Source of the DNA: an uncultured Dorea sp.
GTDB lineage: Bacteria; Bacillota; Clostridia; Lachnospirales; Lachnospiraceae
Assembly (NCBI GenBank): GCA_947388185.1
Contig: CANDQP010000009.1
Span: forward strand, 1 to 46,224
Length of the DNA: 46,224 bases
Direction: 5' to 3'
Shown: positions 34,546 through 42,811 of the stretch, piece after piece
How positions within the stretch are numbered: position 1 is the stretch's first letter
Layout of the letters: the number at the start of each line of letters is the position of its first letter
Program-made: the position numbers and the translations under genes
Notes under the pieces: generated by a model
The model's input: the letters and a program-made list of their open reading frames with translations, nothing else
What the model was told of the DNA's origin: nothing
Database searches by the model: none

Positions 34546-35040
34546 ATGACACTTTACTATGAGGAGGAAGGGGCGCTTCCTCTTCCGCTTGAATGTCAGA
34601 AGACGGCGGAAGAGGTCATTGAGAGGGCGCTTGATGTGATTGGCTGTCCCTATGAGGCAGAGGTGAGCCTTCTGCTTACCATGGATGAACAGATACAGGA
34701 GATGAATACGGAATTCAGGGGGATAGAACGCTCTACGGATGTGCTGTCATTTCCGATGATCGACTATCCCGGACCCGGAGAGTTCGGATTCCTTGAGGAG
34801 AGAGCGGACTGCTTTGATCCGGAATCGGGAGAGCTCTCTCTGGGAGATATTGTGATATCCAAAGAGAAGGTAATCGCGCAGGCGCAGGAATACGGACATT
34901 CTGTGCTGAGAGAGTATGCGTTTCTGATCGTGCATTCCGTGCTGCACCTGACTGGATATGACCATATGGAAGAGGAAGAACGGCAGGAGATGGAGGCAAT
35001 GCAGAGGAAGATCATGGAGAGCCTTTGTATCTTGCGCTGA
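34546..35040 (+). CDS. ybeY: Endoribonuclease YbeY (rRNA maturation)
   Basis: A 164-aa zinc enzyme. The metal site H-x3-H-x5-H is His130, His134 and His140 in HSVLHLTGYDH. The pattern STDVLSFPM is upstream, and LGDIVIS lies at about residues 98-104. YbeY trims the 3' end of 16S rRNA and takes part in late ribosome quality control. AGAGGGAGAAGG is the ribosome site. The start lies 17 nt after phoH. Confidence 0.96.
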   Translation: MTLYYEEEGALPLPLECQKTAEEVIERALDVIGCPYEAEVSLLLTMDEQIQEMNTEFRGIERSTDVLSFPMIDYPGPGEFGFLEERADCFDPESGELSLGDIVISKEKVIAQAQEYGHSVLREYAFLIVHSVLHLTGYDHMEEEERQEMEAMQRKIMESLCILR

Positions 35041-35081
35041 TATTTCCGGATAATATATTTTACGATAAGATGGAGTAATAT

Positions 35082-36743
35082 ATGGCGAAACGACGAAAAA
35101 AGAGAGATAAGAATTTCCTGTTACAGGGTTCTATTCTTGCGATCGCAGGAGTGATTACGAAGATTATCGGGGTTGTCTACAGGATCCCGCTTACGAATAT
35201 TGTAGGTAACGAAGGGATGGGCTATTACAGTGTGGCTTTTTCGATCTATACGATCGCGTTGATGCTCACTTCTTACAGCCTTCCTCTCGCTGTGTCCAAA
35301 TTAGTCTCCGCAAGGGTTGCGGTAGGGCAGTACAAGAATGCTTATAAGGTGTTCCGCTGTGCGATGATGTTTGCTTTCGCGGCAGGAGGACTGGTTGCTT
35401 TGGCGATCTTCCTGGGTGCAGACTTCATAGCGACGTCTGTAATGAAGATGGATATGAGCGTATATGCCTTGCGGGTACTGGCGCCCTGTATCCTGGTCGT
35501 TGCGATCCTTGGTGTTCTGAGAGGGTTCTTTCAGGGAAATGGTTCCATGATGCCGACGGCATTGTCCCAGGTCTTAGAACAGGTGGTCAATGCGGCGGCA
35601 TCTATTATCGGGGCTTATCTGCTCTTGAAGACAGGAAGAGACCTTGCCGAGACAAGGGGAGACGCGTCCTACGGTCCGGCGTATGCCGCGGCGGGAGGAA
35701 CGGTGGGAACGGTTGCCGGGGCAGCATTCGCACTGATAACGGTAGTGTTCGTTTTTATCGTCTATCAGCGGGTGTTTAAGCGGAAGATGTGGAAGGACAG
35801 GAGCCGCAAGAAGGAGAGCTACAGCAGGATCTATCAGATTCTGTTCCTGACCATCGCGCCGGTCATATTGAGTGCGACGGTATATAATATCAGTGATTTT
35901 CTGGATACGGCGATATTTAACAATATTATGGCGGCCCAGGGCTATCAGAAGACCGAGTATGCCAGCTTCATGGGGATCTTCAACAGCCAGTATAATACGC
36001 TGGTTAACGTGCCGTTATCCGTATCAAGCGCGCTGGCGGCGTCTTTGATCCCAAGCCTTGTGACGACTGTGCAGACCGGAAGCAGGAAGCAGGTACATAA
36101 CAAGATCAGCATGGTGACAAGATTCAATATGATGATTGCGATTCCTTGTGCCATGGGCTTTCTGATCCTTGCCAAACCAATTATGGATCTTCTGTTCTAT
36201 GAAGGAGACAATCGGATGGCGGCGCTGATGCTGCAGTTAGGAGCGGTATCCGTGATATTCTTCTGTCTCTCTACCGTGACGAATTCTGTTCTCCAGGGGT
36301 TGGATGATATGATGACGCCGGTCAAGAATGCCGGGATCTCGCTTCTGATCCATACGCTGTCATTGTTCTTGATGCTGGTGGTCTTCAAATGGAACATCTA
36401 TGCGGTGGTAATCAGCAAGATCGTTTTCTCCGGTGCGATCTGTATTCTGAACGCCCATGCACTCCGCGAGAGGATCGGATATGTGCAGGAGCGCAGGCAG
36501 ACATTTATCATTCCCCTCCTTGCGTCGGGAATCATGGGAGCCGTGACGGTGGTCGTTCATCTGATCTTTGAATTATTTGCAGGGGAGAAGATTGCGACGG
36601 TGGTTGCGTTATTTGCCGCGGTATTCGTATATGGAGCGGCGCTGGTGCTCTTAGGCGGAGTTACGGAAGATGAGGTACGCAGTATGCCAAAGGGAAGGAT
36701 GATTTTGTCTGTATGCCATCGGCTGCACTTGTTCAGGAATTGA
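35082..36743 (+). CDS. Polysaccharide flippase family protein, SpoVB-like (MATE/MurJ superfamily)
   Basis: A 553-aa membrane protein with about 14 helices. The start GSILAIAGVITKIIGVVYRIPLTN, GMGYYSVAFSIYTI and RGFFQGNGSMMPTALSQVLEQ are the typical SpoVB family pattern. SpoVB members move lipid-linked precursors across the membrane, in sporulation for the spore cortex, and relatives act in wall synthesis. Because the yqfC-yqfD block precedes it, a sporulation role is likely, but paralogues with other cargo exist. It starts 41 nt after ybeY. Confidence 0.88.
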   Translation: MAKRRKKRDKNFLLQGSILAIAGVITKIIGVVYRIPLTNIVGNEGMGYYSVAFSIYTIALMLTSYSLPLAVSKLVSARVAVGQYKNAYKVFRCAMMFAFAAGGLVALAIFLGADFIATSVMKMDMSVYALRVLAPCILVVAILGVLRGFFQGNGSMMPTALSQVLEQVVNAAASIIGAYLLLKTGRDLAETRGDASYGPAYAAAGGTVGTVAGAAFALITVVFVFIVYQRVFKRKMWKDRSRKKESYSRIYQILFLTIAPVILSATVYNISDFLDTAIFNNIMAAQGYQKTEYASFMGIFNSQYNTLVNVPLSVSSALAASLIPSLVTTVQTGSRKQVHNKISMVTRFNMMIAIPCAMGFLILAKPIMDLLFYEGDNRMAALMLQLGAVSVIFFCLSTVTNSVLQGLDDMMTPVKNAGISLLIHTLSLFLMLVVFKWNIYAVVISKIVFSGAICILNAHALRERIGYVQERRQTFIIPLLASGIMGAVTVVVHLIFELFAGEKIATVVALFAAVFVYGAALVLLGGVTEDEVRSMPKGRMILSVCHRLHLFRN

Positions 36744-36804
36744 ATTTTGAATGCATAAAATATAAAATATTTACCGATACTGTACTAAAAAAGGAGTTGC
36801 TCTT

Positions 36805-37197
36805 ATGAGAACGAAGTATGGTATCGGTTTTTTTGCAGTAATGATCGTGGCGATGACGCTGATGGCGGGAGCTTATCAATTAAGCTTCAAGAAAGCACAG
36901 GAGCGTGCGGCTAAAGTAGAGATCGCCAGGGACACGGAGCCTAAGGAGCTGACGGTGACGGAACAGGAGCCTGTGACGATCGCGGCGGACGGCCAGGCAT
37001 TGAAGGAGGATTGCTATTATCTGATGGAGGTCAACGGATATGTGGTCGTATATCTGAGTGATAAGAAGACCCCTTATGAGTACACGGATATCAAGTGTGA
37101 CGGACTGCCTTCCGAGATGCAGAATGAGATCAGGAATGGGAAGTATATGGAGGATGCGAAGGCACTGTATGGATTCCTTGAGAATTACTCCAGTTAA
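36805..37197 (+). CDS. BofC-like membrane-anchored protein
   Basis: A 130-aa protein with an N-terminal membrane anchor (about residues 7-25) and an outside domain. The end (CYYLMEVNGYVVVYLSDKK, then IKCDGLPSEMQNEI and LYGFLENY) resembles the C-terminal domain of BofC, the regulator of forespore-to-mother-cell signalling. The similarity is partial, so the name is tentative. AAAAAGGAG precedes the ATG. It follows the SpoVB-like gene after 61 nt and precedes a long structured terminator. Confidence 0.6.
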   Translation: MRTKYGIGFFAVMIVAMTLMAGAYQLSFKKAQERAAKVEIARDTEPKELTVTEQEPVTIAADGQALKEDCYYLMEVNGYVVVYLSDKKTPYEYTDIKCDGLPSEMQNEIRNGKYMEDAKALYGFLENYSS

Positions 37198-37223
37198 TGC
37201 GTTGAAACAAAAGTCCAGATGAG

Positions 37224-37302
37224 ACCTCTCTGCTTGTGGTGCCGGCAATGTATAGTCCGGTCTCTTGCCGTATGGCAGCTTGCAGAGAGGTATTTGTTTT
37301 TT
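37224..37302 (+). terminator. Long branched terminator hairpin
   Basis: ACCTCTCTGC (37224-37233) pairs perfectly with GCAGAGAGGT (37282-37291), and T-rich sequence continues to 37302. Inside the 48-nt interior TGCC and GGCAA pair with TTGCC and TGGCA, giving an inner stem, so the unit is more complex than a simple terminator. Confidence 0.7.
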
Positions 37303-37382
37303 GGCGGTGGACTTCTCGGCAAAGATAGTGTAAGATAAGATTTATGTGAACAGGCATAAGCATTTCAGGAAGGAAGAGGGCA

Positions 37383-37604
37383 ATGAACGAACAGAAGATT
37401 GCAAGGATCAATGAATTGTATCATAAATCAAAGGCAGAAGGGCTGACAGAGGCAGAGCAAAAGGAGCAGCAGATCTTAAGGAGGGAATATATTGATTCTT
37501 TCCGGCAGAATCTACGGAGTCAGTTGGATCAGATCTCCATTCAGGAGGCAGACGGAAGCATTACGAATCTGGGTGAGAAATTTGGAAACAAAAAGGGAAA
37601 TTAG
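37383..37604 (+). CDS. DUF896 (YnzC) family small protein
   Basis: A 73-aa soluble protein starting MNEQKIARINELYHKSK with LTEAEQKEQQILRREYI and FRQNLRSQLD, the DUF896 helical-hairpin signature (YnzC/UPF0291). Bacillus members are linked to the SOS and cell-division context, but the function is unproven. AAGGAAGAGGG precedes the ATG. Its last 23 nt overlap the likely start of the 5-FCL gene. Confidence 0.9.
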   Translation: MNEQKIARINELYHKSKAEGLTEAEQKEQQILRREYIDSFRQNLRSQLDQISIQEADGSITNLGEKFGNKKGN

Positions 37605-38343
37605 AAGACGGATCCGTCTAAAACGGCAGGAGCTTGAAGAGGATGTGTGGCGCAAGGCCAGCGGGGATATTGCGGCCGCGGCTGTTTCCCACCCCTGGTT
37701 TTCTGAGGCAAGAGAGATCTATACATATGTGGATTACAACCGGGAGGCAGGGACGCGTAGGATCATTGAGACGGCTTTTGCACAGGGCAAGAATGTGTGG
37801 GTTCCCAAGGTGACGGGGAAGACCATGCATTTTTACCGCATTGAGAGTCTTACCGAGCTTAGGCCGGGGACGTGCGGAATATTGGAACCGGCGGGAGACG
37901 GGCCGATGGATGGCGGCGATGCTGTCTTGATGCTGATGCCGGGGGTGGCGTTCGACGGGCAATGCCATAGAGTCGGTTACGGCGGCGGCTATTATGACCG
38001 GTATCTGGCGGAACATCCGGGGTTTCGGATGATGGCGCTGGCGTTTGAATTCCAGATCTTGCCGGAGGTGCCTTATGAGGAGCATGATATCCGGCCGGAG
38101 ATTGTAATTACAGAGAAAAGAATGATAATAAATTGTTGTGAAGGAGAGGGGGAACAGGATATGCCGACAGGACTGCCAAAGGATCCGCTGCTTTTATTGA
38201 GCGTTGTCAATACGAAGCTTCGGGATTATTATCCGGCATTGGATGCATTGTGTGAGGATATGGGCGCGGACCGGGATGAGATCATAGATACGCTTCGGGA
38301 GATTGGATATGAATATGACGAGGGGAGAAAGCAATTTGTATAA
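37582..38343 (+). CDS. 5-formyltetrahydrofolate cyclo-ligase fused to a DUF4250 domain
   Basis: A 253-aa fusion. Residues about 1-190 are 5-formyl-THF cyclo-ligase (5-FCL), which makes methenyl-THF with ATP: METKREIRRR-type start, then PGVAFDGQCHRVGYGGGYYD carrying the nucleotide and substrate loop, and IVITEKRMI as the usual end. From residue 194 a DUF4250 unit follows (LPKDPLLLLSVVNTKLRD to YEYDEGRKQFV), normally a separate small gene. A strong ribosome site (AAGGAGAGGGGG) lies directly before the ATG at 38161, so DUF4250 may also be made alone. The start is uncertain: TTG at 37582 with GGGTGA upstream, or GTG at 37573. Confidence 0.85.
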   Translation: METKREIRRRIRLKRQELEEDVWRKASGDIAAAAVSHPWFSEAREIYTYVDYNREAGTRRIIETAFAQGKNVWVPKVTGKTMHFYRIESLTELRPGTCGILEPAGDGPMDGGDAVLMLMPGVAFDGQCHRVGYGGGYYDRYLAEHPGFRMMALAFEFQILPEVPYEEHDIRPEIVITEKRMIINCCEGEGEQDMPTGLPKDPLLLLSVVNTKLRDYYPALDALCEDMGADRDEIIDTLREIGYEYDEGRKQFV

Positions 38344-38364
38344 TGAAATTGATAGGGAGGGATT

Positions 38365-38803
38365 ATGGAGAGAAACATAAGCGTCATAAAAGATGTGAAT
38401 GGGAAACAGATTGTTATTGTAAATGATATTCGTTTTAAAAGAAAAAGAAATATAGATTGGGATGAGGTGGAGCAGTATTTAAAACAGTATGTTGGAGAAT
38501 TTATAGAAATTGCCGAAAGTAAAGAAATTATATATATTGGCAGTGACCTGCCTGATGAATATTCGGGCTCGAAGTATACTGCAAAATTAAAAGGAGCATT
38601 AGCAAAGGCAAAAGCAAATGCCTCACAGGGAATTCCGGAGATAATAGAAATTGCGGAGAATAAAAGATTTCAGGAAAATTTGGAAAGAAAACATAGTAAA
38701 AATTCATGCAGAGTTGGTGATAAGACATTCTGAAAACAGAAAGCTGTATTTATATGATATCATAAATATAAAAAAAGAAACGAGCACCCCGCTTGAGCTA
38801 TAA
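38365..38803 (+). pseudogene. Decayed mobile-element-type protein (polyvalent-protein or toxin-like), frameshifted
   Basis: The open frame ends at 38733 after 122 codons, the last few out of pattern. It has VNGKQIVIVNDIRFKRKR, DLPDEYSGSKYT, KAKANASQGIPEIIEIA and NLERKH. The +1 frame directly after (from about 38696 to the TAA at 38801) reads IHAELVIRHSENRKLYLYDI and INIKKETSTPLEL, and joins it in sense. From memory, intact Lachnospiraceae homologues in mobile elements carry a GWYRY segment between these parts, so an internal piece was probably lost together with the frame. The base composition is clearly more AT-rich than its neighbours. GGGAGGG precedes the ATG. The exact family is uncertain. 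Confidence 0.6.
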
Positions 38804-38845
38804 AGCTGTACGGTAAAAAACCCGCTTCTTTTATGTGTTGATTAT

Positions 38846-40339
38846 ATGATAGAAAGGGAGAAAAGTCAAGAGAAAATGTATATGGAAGAAAAAATTTCCA
38901 ATAAAATTGATTTAGATAAAATAGACATTCATGCAGAGCCGCCTGCCGGGGAACCGGCCAGGCAATACTATTTTATGGCAAAATGCCGGGAGTGGACAAA
39001 AGGCTTTGAACAGAAAAACGGGCGTGTTCCCACAGCCTGTGTAACCACATTTGGCTGCCAGATGAACGCCAGGGATTCTGAGAAGCTTCGAGGTATCTTA
39101 AAGGAAATGGGATATGAGGAAGCCCCGGAGGAGAAGGCGGATTTCGTGATCTATAATACCTGTACGGTTCGGGAGAATGCGAACACGAGGGTATATGGAC
39201 GGCTTGGGCAGCTAAAACCCCGGAAGAAGAAGCATCCGCATATGATGATCGGCCTTTGCGGCTGTATGATGCAGGAGCCGGAGGTTGTGGAGAAGCTAAA
39301 GAAGAGCTACCGGTTTGTGGATATTATCTTTGGGACTCATAATATCTATAAATTCGCAGAGTTGGTTGCAACGCGTCTTCTGTCAGAGCGGATGGTGATC
39401 GACATCTGGAAGGACACGGACAGAATCGTGGAGGACCTTCCGAATCAGCGGAAATACGCCTTCAAATCAGGGATCAATATTATGTTTGGATGCAATAATT
39501 TCTGCAGCTATTGTATCGTACCTTATGTGAGGGGCCGGGAGAGAAGCCGGGATCCAAAGGCGATCATCCGGGAGATTGAGCGGTTGACGGCAGACGGAGT
39601 CAGTGAGGTGATGCTGCTTGGGCAGAATGTGAATTCTTATGGGAAGACCCTGGATACACCGATGACGTTCGCCGGGCTGCTTAAGGAGATCGAACAGATC
39701 GAAGGGCTTAGGCGGATCCGGTTTATGACTTCCCATCCGAAGGATCTGTCCGACGAACTGATAGAGGTGATGAAGAATTCGAAGAAGATCTGCAGGCATC
39801 TGCATCTTCCGGTGCAGTCGGGAAGCACGGATATCCTTGCGAAGATGAACCGGCGCTACACGAAGGAGCAGTATCTTGAATTGACGGAAAAGATCCGCAA
39901 AGCGGTGCCGGATATCTCCCTTACAACGGATATTATCGTGGGATTCCCGGGGGAGACGGAAGAGGATTTTGAAGAGACGCTTGACGTGGTAAGGAAGGTG
40001 CGCTATGACAGTGCATTTACCTTCATCTACTCGAAGCGGACAGGGACGCCGGCAGCCGTGATGGAGGACCAGGTGCCGGAAGAGGTGATCAAGGACCGGT
40101 TCGACCGTCTGCTTAAGGAAGTGCAGTCGATCGCGGCAGAGACTTGCGCAGTGCATGAGGGAACCGTGCAGGAGGTGCTTGTGGAGGATATCTGCGACCA
40201 TGACCCTTTGATGGTAACAGGGAGACTGAGCAATAATCTGCTGGTACATTTCCATGGAGGAAGGGAACTGATCGGGAAGTACGTGAATGTGGCGCTTAAG
40301 GAGTGCCGGGGATTCTATTATATCGGAGAGCAAGTATGA
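38846..40339 (+). CDS. miaB: tRNA-2-methylthio-N6-dimethylallyladenosine synthase
   Basis: A 497-aa radical SAM methylthiotransferase that adds a methylthio group to i6A37 of tRNA. The auxiliary [4Fe-4S] cluster cysteines are Cys71 (FGCQMNARDS), Cys106 (NTCTVREN) and Cys140 (CGCMMQ). The radical SAM triad is Cys216, Cys220 and Cys223 in GCNNFCSYC. The C-terminal TRAM domain (about 425-495) binds tRNA. The start is uncertain: the ATG at 38846 has no good ribosome site, while the ATG at 38876 (MYMEEK) lies 15 nt after GGGAG. The 40336 ATG of the Nudix gene overlaps its stop. Confidence 0.95.
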   Translation: MIEREKSQEKMYMEEKISNKIDLDKIDIHAEPPAGEPARQYYFMAKCREWTKGFEQKNGRVPTACVTTFGCQMNARDSEKLRGILKEMGYEEAPEEKADFVIYNTCTVRENANTRVYGRLGQLKPRKKKHPHMMIGLCGCMMQEPEVVEKLKKSYRFVDIIFGTHNIYKFAELVATRLLSERMVIDIWKDTDRIVEDLPNQRKYAFKSGINIMFGCNNFCSYCIVPYVRGRERSRDPKAIIREIERLTADGVSEVMLLGQNVNSYGKTLDTPMTFAGLLKEIEQIEGLRRIRFMTSHPKDLSDELIEVMKNSKKICRHLHLPVQSGSTDILAKMNRRYTKEQYLELTEKIRKAVPDISLTTDIIVGFPGETEEDFEETLDVVRKVRYDSAFTFIYSKRTGTPAAVMEDQVPEEVIKDRFDRLLKEVQSIAAETCAVHEGTVQEVLVEDICDHDPLMVTGRLSNNLLVHFHGGRELIGKYVNVALKECRGFYYIGEQV

Positions 40340-40794
40340 CAGTAAGATTCTATGAAGAGGTTGAGGACAGTCTGCTGAAATTCGCGGTGATCATCGCGAG
40401 GACTGATGGGAAATATATCTTCTGTAAGCATAAGTCCAGAGAGACTCTGGAAGTGCCCGGCGGACACATAGAACAGGGTGAGACGGTTCTGGAGGCGGCC
40501 AGGAGAGAACTGTATGAAGAAACCGGGGCGGTCAGATATCATATAGAACCGGTCTGTGTATATTCGGCTGCATCTGATCCTGACGGGGAAGAGACCTTTG
40601 GGATGCTGTATTATGCCGAGATTGAAGCATTCGAGAAGGAATTACATAGCGAGATTGAGAAGATCGTGATCATGGAGGAATGTCCAAATTGTTGGACGTA
40701 TCCTGAGATACAGCCGAAGCTTCTTGCCGAGGCGAAAAGGAGAGGTTATCTGCCGGATCAGACTGACGGAGGGCGTATGGCATGCTGGATCTGA
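40336..40794 (+). CDS. Nudix hydrolase
   Basis: A 152-aa cytoplasmic pyrophosphohydrolase. The Nudix box G-x5-E-x7-RE-x2-EE-x-G is complete at about residues 39-61 (GHIEQGE, then AARRELYEETG). Substrates range from oxidised nucleotides to nucleotide sugars and cannot be told from the sequence; the role may be housecleaning. The ATG at 40336 overlaps the miaB stop (ATGA), so an upstream in-frame start at 40303 inside miaB was not used. It overlaps the methyltransferase start by 13 nt. Confidence 0.92.
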   Translation: MTVRFYEEVEDSLLKFAVIIARTDGKYIFCKHKSRETLEVPGGHIEQGETVLEAARRELYEETGAVRYHIEPVCVYSAASDPDGEETFGMLYYAEIEAFEKELHSEIEKIVIMEECPNCWTYPEIQPKLLAEAKRRGYLPDQTDGGRMACWI

Positions 40795-41708
40795 GAATCA
40801 AGGAATATCTTTCTAAAGTCGGAATCCGCAAGATATCCGAACTGGATACGGCGCTGATCGAAACCTATGGACAAGAAGAAGGGGAGAATCATATTGACCG
40901 ACTGACCAGGTTGTATGACCGGTCGGAGGAACGGCTGATGTATGGAGCGAAAGATACTCCGTATCTTCACCGTCAAGAGGAGCTTGTGGATTACCTGAAT
41001 CAAAGCTTACAGATGAGTATTCTGGCTGCTTCTTTTTATGATTATGTGTTCTTTCGAAGGGTCATGGATTATCTGCTGAAGTATGAGCGTTATTGGACAG
41101 GGGATATTCTTGACATTGGCTGCGGCAATGGGATTCTGGCTTGTTTTTTGGCCATGCTGCATCCAGAGTCTTCTGTCACAGGTCTGGACTTGTCCCTGAA
41201 TGCCGTATCTGTGTCAGTAGAGCTTGCCGGGAGTCTTTCGGCGGAGAATGTGCATTTTGCCTGTGCAAAAGCGGCGGGAAAGAGGATGTATGACACGCTG
41301 TTCTCCTGCCGCACGGTACATGAGAATGTTGCGTGGAGGCCTCTGATCGAGGAATCGAAGGCGGCTCCTCTGTCCATAGAGGAGCAGACGAAACGGCATG
41401 AGGAATATGCGAAGACGCTTTCAGCGTTCATAAAACCGCAGGGATATCTGATCAGCGTAGAGCGTTACGAAGATGACAGCGCGTATGCCGGTTTCGTCCG
41501 TGCTTTGACAGAGTCAGGCTTTTGTACAGTGAAGGGAACACGGATGCAGTTTTCCTGTAAAAACGGAGATGAGACGGCTGCGTTTCAGGCAAGTGTCTTT
41601 CAGCTCTTGCCTTTATGTGATGGAAAGGATATCTTGAAAAAGTCAAAGACCCCGCTGCAAGCAACGGGACATCAAATTTGTAGCGCTGCAGAGCAGCGGG
41701 GTATTTGA
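40782..41708 (+). CDS. Class I SAM-dependent methyltransferase
   Basis: A protein of 308 aa. Residues 1-95 are helical and match no recognised domain. The Rossmann methyltransferase domain has motif I DILDIGCGNG near residues 107-116 and motif II VTGLDLSLNAV, then FSCRTVHENVAWRPLIEE in the position of the catalytic region. GGAGGG at 40768-40773 is 8 nt before the ATG. The last about 22 residues (KTPLQATGHQICSAAEQRG-type) are encoded by a palindromic repeat, so they were probably added by repeat insertion and the native end may be near LLPLCDGKD. The substrate is unknown. It is coupled to the Nudix gene by overlap. Confidence 0.8.
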   Translation: MLDLRIKEYLSKVGIRKISELDTALIETYGQEEGENHIDRLTRLYDRSEERLMYGAKDTPYLHRQEELVDYLNQSLQMSILAASFYDYVFFRRVMDYLLKYERYWTGDILDIGCGNGILACFLAMLHPESSVTGLDLSLNAVSVSVELAGSLSAENVHFACAKAAGKRMYDTLFSCRTVHENVAWRPLIEESKAAPLSIEEQTKRHEEYAKTLSAFIKPQGYLISVERYEDDSAYAGFVRALTESGFCTVKGTRMQFSCKNGDETAAFQASVFQLLPLCDGKDILKKSKTPLQATGHQICSAAEQRGI

Positions 41709-41778
41709 CCCTCGCGGCAGTCGCCAAATGTGCATGCAAGCATGCCCGCTTGGCTCGTTGCTCGCGGGAATAAATACC
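41642..41778. repeat. Palindromic repeat element overlapping the methyltransferase 3' end
   Basis: GTCAAAGACCCCGCTGC (41642-41658) and GCAGCGGGGTATTTGAC (41693-41709) are complementary at 16 of 17 positions around a 34-nt loop. A second part follows, bounded by GGTATTT (41700-41706) and AAATACC (41772-41778), with GCATGC-AA-GCATGC and a CTCGCGG repeat inside. The arrangement looks like a REP/MITE-type intergenic element. The methyltransferase TGA lies within it. Confidence 0.65.
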
Positions 41779-41840
41779 ACCTATAATCTCTGCCCAAAAT
41801 GCTCACACTAAGTATGACAAATATAAGTGAGGGTATATAC

Positions 41841-42257
41841 ATGAAGAAACTCAGCGAGTATTTATTTCTGTGGACACTTGGCGGAAGTCTCTATTATTTT
41901 TTTGAGATATTCTTCCGCGGTTTTTCCCACTGGTCCATGTTCATACTTGGAGGGATCTGTATGGTATTTTTTACCGTACAGGGACAGGCGGTCCATTGGG
42001 AGGATGCACTGTGGAGGCAGATCTTAAGGTGTATCATATTTGTAACGGCAATGGAATTCATTACGGGAATCATTGTAAATAAATGGCTTCATATGGCGGT
42101 ATGGGATTACAGCAATCAGCCCTTTCAGTTATTCGGGCAGATCTGCCTGCCGTTTATGGTTATCTTCTCCGGCTTATGTGCCCTGGGGATTTTCCTTGGA
42201 GGGTATCTGACTTACTGGCTGTACGGGGAAGAGAAGCCGCATTATCATGTACTATAG
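41841..42257 (+). CDS. Small four-helix membrane protein (putative ABC-transporter type IV family)
   Basis: A 138-aa integral membrane protein. Helices lie at about residues 4-24, 32-46, 60-80 and 105-128. The run ETGIIVNKWLHMAVWDYSN-like segment (FITGIIVN, WDYSNQPFQLFGQICLPF) is typical of the PF06541 family, named putative ABC-transporter type IV, although no ABC partner is present and transport is unproven. GTGAGGG lies 8 nt before the ATG at 41841; the earlier in-frame ATG at 41799 is in the repeat-rich gap and has no ribosome site. A terminator follows. Confidence 0.75.
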   Translation: MKKLSEYLFLWTLGGSLYYFFEIFFRGFSHWSMFILGGICMVFFTVQGQAVHWEDALWRQILRCIIFVTAMEFITGIIVNKWLHMAVWDYSNQPFQLFGQICLPFMVIFSGLCALGIFLGGYLTYWLYGEEKPHYHVL

Positions 42258-42300
42258 GTGTAAAATCTTTGTGGAATTATCAGAGATTTTACACCTTTTT
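42257..42300 (+). terminator. Intrinsic terminator after the membrane protein gene
   Basis: GGTGTAAAATCT (from 42257) pairs with AGATTTTACACC (ending 42295), followed by five T to 42300. It lies just past the stop codon. Confidence 0.9.
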
Positions 42301-42312
42301 GCTTTGTTGTAG

Positions 42313-42341
42313 TTGCCATTTCGCGGTTCTGTAAGTATACT
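42313..42341 (+). promoter_or_regulatory. Sigma-A promoter of the DUF4132 unit
   Basis: TTGCCA (42313-42318) and TATACT (42336-42341) with 17-bp spacing, 38 nt before the ATG at 42379 and directly after a terminator. It marks the start of a new unit. Confidence 0.65.
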
Positions 42342-42378
42342 TAAATGTAGATATGAAGTAAGTTACGGAGGATATAAG

Positions 42379-42798
42379 ATGTCATTTACGATCTATGTAA
42401 GAATGAAGAAGCAGGGCAGGCGCATGAACAAGGAGCTGTCCCCTGTTCCCTTTGTTCTGGAGCAAAGGCCGGAAACGGTAAGGGAATTGCTGACGGAGTT
42501 GACCAGGCTTGGCGTGAAGGATTATGAAGAGAGAACGGACGAGGGGCAGCTTCTGCCGTTTCTGACCCGGGAGGAGATCAGCGGCCAGGCTAAGGAAGGG
42601 AAGATCTCTTTTGGGTTTCACGGCGGAAACAGAGCAGAATATCAGAAAGCGGCAGAGAATGCGCTCCAGTGTTTTGAAGACGGAATCTACAGAGTCTTTG
42701 CCGGGGATGAAGAATTGACAGGTCTTGAAGAGCGGATCCCCTGGAGGGAGGAATTAATATTTACGTTCATACGCCTTACGATGTTGTCAGGAAGGTAA
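42379..42798 (+). CDS. Conserved small protein of unknown function, partner of the DUF4132 gene
   Basis: A 139-aa soluble protein, basic at the start (MSFTIYVRMKKQGRRMNKEL). Then come QRPETVRELLTELTRLGV, GKISFGFHG, NALQCFEDGIYRVF and the end LIFTFIRLTMLSGR. The alternation of short strands and helices could suit a beta-grasp-like fold, but this is inference. CGGAGG at 42367-42372 gives a good start; the longer frame from 42313 begins inside the promoter. The gene is 13 nt before the giant DUF4132-like gene, so they are almost certainly co-translated partners. No known function. Confidence 0.75.
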   Translation: MSFTIYVRMKKQGRRMNKELSPVPFVLEQRPETVRELLTELTRLGVKDYEERTDEGQLLPFLTREEISGQAKEGKISFGFHGGNRAEYQKAAENALQCFEDGIYRVFAGDEELTGLEERIPWREELIFTFIRLTMLSGR

Positions 42799-42811
42799 GA
42801 AAGGAAATATC

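Noticed and set aside
39467-40333. 288-codon open frame on the - strand inside miaB
   Set aside because: His/Leu/Arg-rich shadow with no recognisable domain, while miaB has all cluster cysteines.
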